A stretch of DNA of 9,664 bases from Prevotella sp. Lineage in GTDB: Bacteria > Bacteroidota > Bacteroidia > Bacteroidales > Bacteroidaceae. Position numbers and translations under genes: made by a program. The DNA is taken from NCBI GenBank assembly GCA_022511055.1, contig JAFLSH010000109.1, positions 1 through 9,664 of the forward strand, given 5' to 3'. Each line of letters starts with the position of its first letter. Positions within the stretch are counted from its first letter, which is position 1. Shown one piece after another: positions 7,157-9,664 of the stretch. The notes below the pieces were generated by a model. That model was not told where the DNA came from. It saw only the letters and a list, made by a program, of their open reading frames with translations, and did not search any database.

Positions 7157-7522
7157 TTATCTAAGTGTATTTAAGTTTTTGTAGGCTTCTGTAACACTTT
7201 CTATGCTGATGCCCAGCAGCTGCATCTGGCGGAACAGCTCGGGCAGCCGCTCTTCCATGAACGCCTGGCGGCGCACCTTCATGATTTGCTCCTTCGCGCC
7301 GCCGGCGACGAAGTAGCCCAGCCCGCGGCGGTTGTAGATGATGCTCTCCTGTGCCAGCTGCTCGTACGTCTTGACGGCCGTGTTGGTGTTCACGCCGAGC
7401 ATGACGGCATATTCGCGCACCGAGGGTATGCGGTCATCGGCCTTGTACGTGCCGGTGAGTATCTCATCGCAGAGGCGGTCGGCCATTTGCAGATAGATTG
7501 GCCTGTCTGAATTGAATGTCAT
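7157..7522 (-). CDS. GntR-family transcriptional regulator, YtrA subfamily
   Basis: This small DNA-binding regulator is 121 residues long. The winged helix-turn-helix covers about residues 7-75: PIYLQMADRLCDEILTGTYKADDRIPSVREYAVMLGVNTNTAVKTYEQLAQESIIYNRRGLGYFV. RIPSVREYA and NTNTAVKTYEQL are hallmark GntR segments. Only about 45 residues follow, one or two helices, which is the YtrA layout; there is no FadR-, HutC- or MocR-type effector domain. YtrA-type proteins usually repress a neighbouring ABC transporter operon. Here the gene lies third, after an ATPase and a permease, instead of first as is common. An AGTGTAC-N10-GTACACT element over the upstream promoter is its likely operator. A 79-nt gap with a GC-rich hairpin separates it from the permease gene. 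The inducer is unknown; B. subtilis YtrA responds to cell-wall antibiotics. Confidence 0.92.
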   Translation of the reverse strand: MTFNSDRPIYLQMADRLCDEILTGTYKADDRIPSVREYAVMLGVNTNTAVKTYEQLAQESIIYNRRGLGYFVAGGAKEQIMKVRRQAFMEERLPELFRQMQLLGISIESVTEAYKNLNTLR

Positions 7523-7553
7523 AGGGGTTGTCTGTTTTGTTAATGATACTTTG

Positions 7554-7591
7554 GCCGCCGCCGGCGGCAGGACTGCACCGGCCGCGGCGGC
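7554..7591. repeat. GC-rich imperfect hairpin between the permease and repressor genes
   Basis: GCCGCCGC at 7554-7561 pairs with GCGGCGGC at 7584-7591, and further short pairing (GCA with TGC, 7567-7569 and 7574-7576) is possible inside. The 12-bp palindrome GCCGCCGGCGGC at 7557-7568 offers a competing fold. The element lies just beyond the permease stop and before the repressor ATG. On the minus strand it is followed by CCAAAGTATC, with no U-run, so it is better seen as a possible mRNA-stability or attenuation structure than a terminator. Confidence 0.5.
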
Positions 7592-7601
7592 GACAGGCGG
7601 G

Positions 7602-8405
7602 TCAGCTCAGGTTGACGAAGCGGCGGGTGACCACCTGCCAGCGGCAGTAGAGCCGGTAGGCCAGCCAGACAAGCAGGCAGGCGCAGGCCAGCCACAGGGC
7701 CGACAAGAGCAGGTTGACAGTGGTGAATGTTAACATCGACTCCCTCGCACTGGACTCGGTGTGGGTGAGCGCATAGAGGAGCATAAAAGCGACCAGCACG
7801 GTAGACACCACCTGAAACTTCCTGAACACCACGCCGCCCAGCATGAAGAGGGCATAGGCGGCCGCAACCAGACAGTAGAGTTGCAGCACGTATGTCCATG
7901 TGCCAGACGGAGAGTCGGGATAGACGCGGGGAATGATGCGGGCCAGGAAATAGGGGGTAGCCGACATGACCGGCCTGCCCGACAGCCAGAGCCACGCCGC
8001 GTGCAGCGCATCGGCCGCGAAGAACATCAGGATGCCCGCCGCCACCGAGGAGACCAGCACATAGACCCACCGCGAGAGAAACCGCTCAAGGTTGGTGGCC
8101 GGCAGCATCAGCCAGACCGTGCGCCGCTGTTTCTTCTGCTCGTGCTGGAAAGCCCTGGCCGCCGAGGCCAGGAAGGCCAGAGCCATGGCAATAGCGCCAA
8201 CCACGCTAACACTCTCGCACACGCCCTTGATGTAGAGTTCTTCACGGCTGTTGATGGGGCAGCCCATGCCCACGTTGTAGACAAACCAGAAGAAGAAGAG
8301 GTAGACGAGCAACATGGAGGACATGCTCCACAAGAGCGGTTTCAGACCCGCCGCAAATTCGAGCTTCAGCACCTGGCCGAAGCGATTGGTATCAAAGTTT
8401 TTCAT
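7602..8405 (-). CDS. ABC-2-type transporter permease (YtrC/D-like)
   Basis: This integral membrane protein of 267 residues is the partner of the ATPase encoded immediately upstream; their genes overlap in the tetranucleotide ATGA. Hydrophobic segments that look like six membrane spans lie near residues 24-43, 64-84, 112-132, 178-195, 198-213 and 229-250. The cytoplasmic stretch EQKKQRRTVWLMLPATNLERFLSRW (about 90-113) includes LPATNLERFLSRW, a form I recognise from Bacteroidetes ABC-2 permeases. It has no enzymatic motif. With a GntR/YtrA repressor next in line, the pair resembles the core of a YtrABC-type system. Direction and substrate of transport cannot be read from sequence. The start at 8405 is fixed by the ATGA overlap. 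Confidence 0.82.
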   Translation of the reverse strand: MKNFDTNRFGQVLKLEFAAGLKPLLWSMSSMLLVYLFFFWFVYNVGMGCPINSREELYIKGVCESVSVVGAIAMALAFLASAARAFQHEQKKQRRTVWLMLPATNLERFLSRWVYVLVSSVAAGILMFFAADALHAAWLWLSGRPVMSATPYFLARIIPRVYPDSPSGTWTYVLQLYCLVAAAYALFMLGGVVFRKFQVVSTVLVAFMLLYALTHTESSARESMLTFTTVNLLLSALWLACACLLVWLAYRLYCRWQVVTRRFVNLS

Positions 8406-9220
8406 TTTATAAGTCCTTTCGTTACAGCGTTAAACAATAGTTCAAGGTTCATCTGGGTCTCGGCCATGCCTTCCAGGCGCGGCGCGATGACGGCGCTGCC
8501 TTGCGGCGAGGGCTCGGCGTAGACGGCTGGCGCGGCGCTGTCGACCGAGCGGTACTCGAAGACATACTCATCGGTGATTTGCTGCACCGGCGCATCGAGC
8601 AGCAGCGCGTGCTGGTCGAGGATGAGGATGTGGTCGAGCAGCGGCTCTACGTCATGCACCTGATGGGTAGAGATGATGACGGTGCGCTCTTCGCTCATGT
8701 TCTGCGTAACGACCTTGCGGAACTGCGACTTCGAGGGAATGTCGAGCCCGTTGGTCGGCTCATCCATGAGCAGCAGCTGCGTGTTCGTGGCCAGGGCGAA
8801 GCTGAGGAAAGCCTTCTTCGTCTGCCCCATCGACAGAGAGCCCAGACGGATGTCGGTCGAGAGGTCGAACTCGTTCAGGCAGGCGTTGAGGATGTCGCGG
8901 CTAAAGCGCGGATAGAACGGCGCGTTCAGGCGGACATACTGCTCGAGCGACATGGCGGGCAGCTCGAACTCCTCGGGCACGAGGAACATCTCTTGCAGCA
9001 TGCCCACTTCGCGCCGCCAACTGTCCGTGCCGTCTACGCGCACCGTGCCCGACTTGGGGCGCAGCAGGCCGCTGATGAGGTAGAGCAGGGTCGACTTGCC
9101 CGTACCGTTCTTGCCCAGCAGCCCGTAGATGTTGTTTCCGCCGAGCATCAGGCTGAAGTCATCGAACACGAGGTGCTTCTGACCCGGATAGCTGAATCTA
9201 ATGTTTCTTACTTCAATCAT
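8402..9220 (-). CDS. ABC transporter ATP-binding protein (YtrB-like)
   Basis: This 272-residue cytoplasmic ATPase is the first gene after the operator-bearing promoter. Motifs are Walker A GKNGTGKST (36-44), Q-loop Q76 in MLQEMF, signature LSMGQ (129-133), Walker B LLLMDE (149-154) with catalytic E154, D-loop GLD (158-160) and switch H186 in ISTHQ. The signature has Met where most ABC proteins have Gly; LSxGQ variants of this sort are common among YtrB/CcmA-like ATPases. After about residue 215 comes a 55-residue C-terminal extension (YVFEYRSVDSAAPAVYAEPSP...) of unclear role. It works with the ABC-2 permease encoded directly after it through an ATGA overlap. The start MIEVRNIRFSYPGQ is standard and is preceded by an A-rich leader (ATAAAAAAAGTAGTT). 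Expression is likely controlled by the GntR protein encoded two genes later. Confidence 0.94.
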   Translation of the reverse strand: MIEVRNIRFSYPGQKHLVFDDFSLMLGGNNIYGLLGKNGTGKSTLLYLISGLLRPKSGTVRVDGTDSWRREVGMLQEMFLVPEEFELPAMSLEQYVRLNAPFYPRFSRDILNACLNEFDLSTDIRLGSLSMGQTKKAFLSFALATNTQLLLMDEPTNGLDIPSKSQFRKVVTQNMSEERTVIISTHQVHDVEPLLDHILILDQHALLLDAPVQQITDEYVFEYRSVDSAAPAVYAEPSPQGSAVIAPRLEGMAETQMNLELLFNAVTKGLIK

Positions 9221-9255
9221 AACTACTTTTTTTATGTGATATTGACTTGTGTTTT

Positions 9256-9279
9256 AGTGTACCAGTATAATAGTACACT
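9256..9279. promoter_or_regulatory. Putative GntR/YtrA-type operator
   Basis: Two perfect 7-bp inverted arms, AGTGTAC (9256-9262) and GTACACT (9273-9279), flank a 10-bp centre containing a palindromic TATA. Counting the centre, 20 of 24 positions are symmetric. The element starts 1 bp after the -7 box, over the expected start site, where a bound repressor would block transcription. As I recall it, the B. subtilis YtrA operator is AGTGTA-13 bp-TACACT; here the same hexamers are 12 bp apart. A YtrA-type GntR gene lies in the same operon, which makes autorepression the simplest reading. Confidence 0.75.
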
Positions 9280-9280
9280 G

Positions 9281-9288
9281 CAAAAGTA
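9281..9288 (-). promoter_or_regulatory. -7 promoter box for the ABC/GntR operon
   Basis: The minus strand reads TACTTTTG, a match to TAnnTTTG, inside TTGTATTACTTTTGCA, the same 16 bp as at the promoter near 7114. GCGAAA lies 27 bp upstream (9316-9321), as at the other promoter, and here forms part of the 10-bp palindrome TTTCGCGAAA (9316-9325). A TTTG -33 element at standard distance is not evident; ATTG sits 24 bp upstream. The leader to the ATG at 9220 is about 55 nt and contains the operator. Confidence 0.65.
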
Positions 9289-9370
9289 ATACAATTCTGC
9301 ATAACAGCCTCACAATTTCGCGAAAAACTGCATTTATTTAACGAGAATTAACGGAAGGGGGCATTTTTTA

Positions 9371-9406
9371 GGAGTTAAGGGAGTTAGAGAAGTTAAAGGA
9401 GTTAAG
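9371..9406 (+). repeat. Four-unit 9-bp tandem repeat, GGAGTTAAG type
   Basis: Four consecutive 9-bp units read GGAGTTAAG, GGAGTTAGA, GAAGTTAAA and GGAGTTAAG. Total length is 36 bp, the same size and unit count as the CCTAC repeats at 3877-3912 and 9509-9544 despite unrelated sequence. Because 9 is a multiple of 3, changes in copy number would preserve frame, but no gene runs through it. Confidence 0.75.
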
Positions 9407-9450
9407 CCAAATGTTCTGTCCGCCTTTTCCAGACTTCATGGGCTCTGCCT

Positions 9451-9505
9451 TCCAGTCCATCCCAATCCATCCTAATCCCTCCCAAGCCATCCCAATCCAT
9501 CCCAC
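9451..9505 (+). repeat. 10-bp tandem repeat, TCCATCCCAA type
   Basis: About five to six degenerate 10-bp units follow one another, with a consensus of TCCATCCCAA and single changes (CAG, CTA, CCT, AGC) between copies. The block is C-rich and purine-poor on the plus strand and runs into a run of C at 9504-9510. It directly precedes the CCTACTAAA block. No hairpin potential is apparent. Confidence 0.75.
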
Positions 9506-9508
9506 CCC

Positions 9509-9544
9509 CCTACTAAACCTACCATACCTACTAAACCTACCTCA
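9509..9544 (+). repeat. Four-unit 9-bp tandem repeat, CCTACTAAA type
   Basis: Units are CCTACTAAA, CCTACCATA, CCTACTAAA and CCTACCTCA. As in the copy at 3877-3912, the first and third units are identical and the second and fourth differ, and the invariant core is CCTAC. The two loci are about 5.6 kb apart and on opposite strands. Function unknown; a dispersed short repeat family is the simplest description. Confidence 0.8.
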
Positions 9545-9584
9545 AAAACGCCATGATTTTCGACAAAAAAGCGGCACTTTAGGA

Positions 9585-9647
9585 AAATTACTCCGTGAGT
9601 TTCGGAAAATACTCCGTGAGTTTTGCCCGAAACTCACGGAGTAATTT
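9585..9647. repeat. Triple CTCCGTGAG element: 21-bp inverted repeat with an alternative hairpin
   Basis: The 21 bases at 9585-9605 are the exact reverse complement of 9627-9647. The 21-nt loop between contains a third copy, ACTCCGTGAGTTT (9611-9623), which can itself pair with 9630-9642 as a 13-bp stem with loop TGCCCG. So the right arm has two mutually exclusive partners. Each core ACTCCGTGAGT is also a hyphenated palindrome (ACTC-CGT-GAGT). The element could be a palindromic intergenic repeat, or a terminator or switch for a gene beyond the window. Confidence 0.8.
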
Positions 9648-9664
9648 CCAAAACTCCCATACTA

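Larger units (their letters stand above)
9289..9664. other. Repeat-dense intergenic region without a credible gene
   Basis: Beyond the promoter no gene is supported. The stretch holds, in order, the palindrome TTTCGCGAAA, a 9-bp x4 block, a 10-bp block of five to six units, another 9-bp x4 block, and a triple CTCCGTGAG inverted-repeat element close to the window end. An open frame at 9411-9644 translates only these repeats. The bases between blocks (about 9407-9450 and 9545-9580) show nothing I recognise. The gene to the right is outside the window. Confidence 0.7.

Noticed and set aside
7163..7199. A second possible GntR operator, AAGTGTA and TAACACTT
   Set aside because: The half-sites are imperfect, 22 bp apart, and inside the end of the repressor gene, away from a promoter start. 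The spacing does not match the strong site at 9256-9279.
7547..7554. A plus-strand -7-like box (TACTTTGG) before the repressor gene
   Set aside because: It lacks one base of the TAnnTTTG spacing, points away from the repressor, and has no plus-strand gene to serve.
9411..9644. A 77-residue plus-strand open frame in the repeat region
   Set aside because: Its translation consists of the repeats themselves (IPIHPNPSQAIPIHP, LNLPYLLNLP, LREFRKILREF), with no domain and no promoter or leader. It ends in the inverted repeat.
9585..9647. A CRISPR array
   Set aside because: There are only three short copies, one inverted, without uniform spacers and with no cas gene nearby.

Overview
The window looks like a chromosomal segment of a Bacteroidales bacterium, most likely Prevotella or a close relative. 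Three things point there. Promoters have the Bacteroidetes -7 form TAnnTTTG. Shine-Dalgarno sequences are absent and the leaders are A-rich. The secreted glycosidase ends in a tail (WYTTDGRRL...GIYIHNKRKV) of the kind common on Prevotella and Bacteroides secreted proteins. Coding DNA is GC-rich by eye and the intergenic DNA is clearly AT-richer. No tRNA, rRNA, CRISPR array, transposase or phage gene is visible.

Left end (1-1284, + strand): a promoter and one secreted GH53 endo-beta-1,4-galactanase, which cuts pectic arabinogalactan/galactan. It converges on the next gene with only 5 bp between stop codons, and a perfect 13-bp-stem hairpin sits inside its last coding segment.

Centre (1290-9220, all - strand): eight genes in two modules. 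In transcription order the first module is an ABC ATPase and an ABC-2-type permease (ATGA overlap), then a short GntR/YtrA-type repressor. The second module is a MacB-type ATPase, two different FtsX/MacB-type permeases, a MacA/HlyD-type periplasmic adaptor and a TolC-type outer-membrane channel. The second module alone could form a complete tripartite ABC efflux pump spanning both membranes. A promoter stands before each module. The two promoters share 16 identical bases, and both carry GCGAAA exactly 27 bp upstream of the -7 box. Only the upstream promoter carries an inverted repeat, AGTGTAC-N10-GTACACT, over the presumed start site. It closely resembles the operator of B. subtilis YtrA, so the encoded GntR protein probably represses its own operon, perhaps relieved by envelope stress or a drug.

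Right end (9221-9664): about 440 bp without a credible gene. After the promoter/operator come four compact repeat blocks: a 9-bp unit x4 (GGAGTTAAG), a 10-bp unit x5-6 (TCCATCCCAA), a second 9-bp unit x4 (CCTACTAAA), and a triple CTCCGTGAG element forming a 21-bp inverted repeat with an alternative fold. The CCTAC 9-bp x4 block recurs, in the same size and register, between the second MacB-type permease gene and the adaptor gene. That recurrence is the most unusual unexplained structure here.
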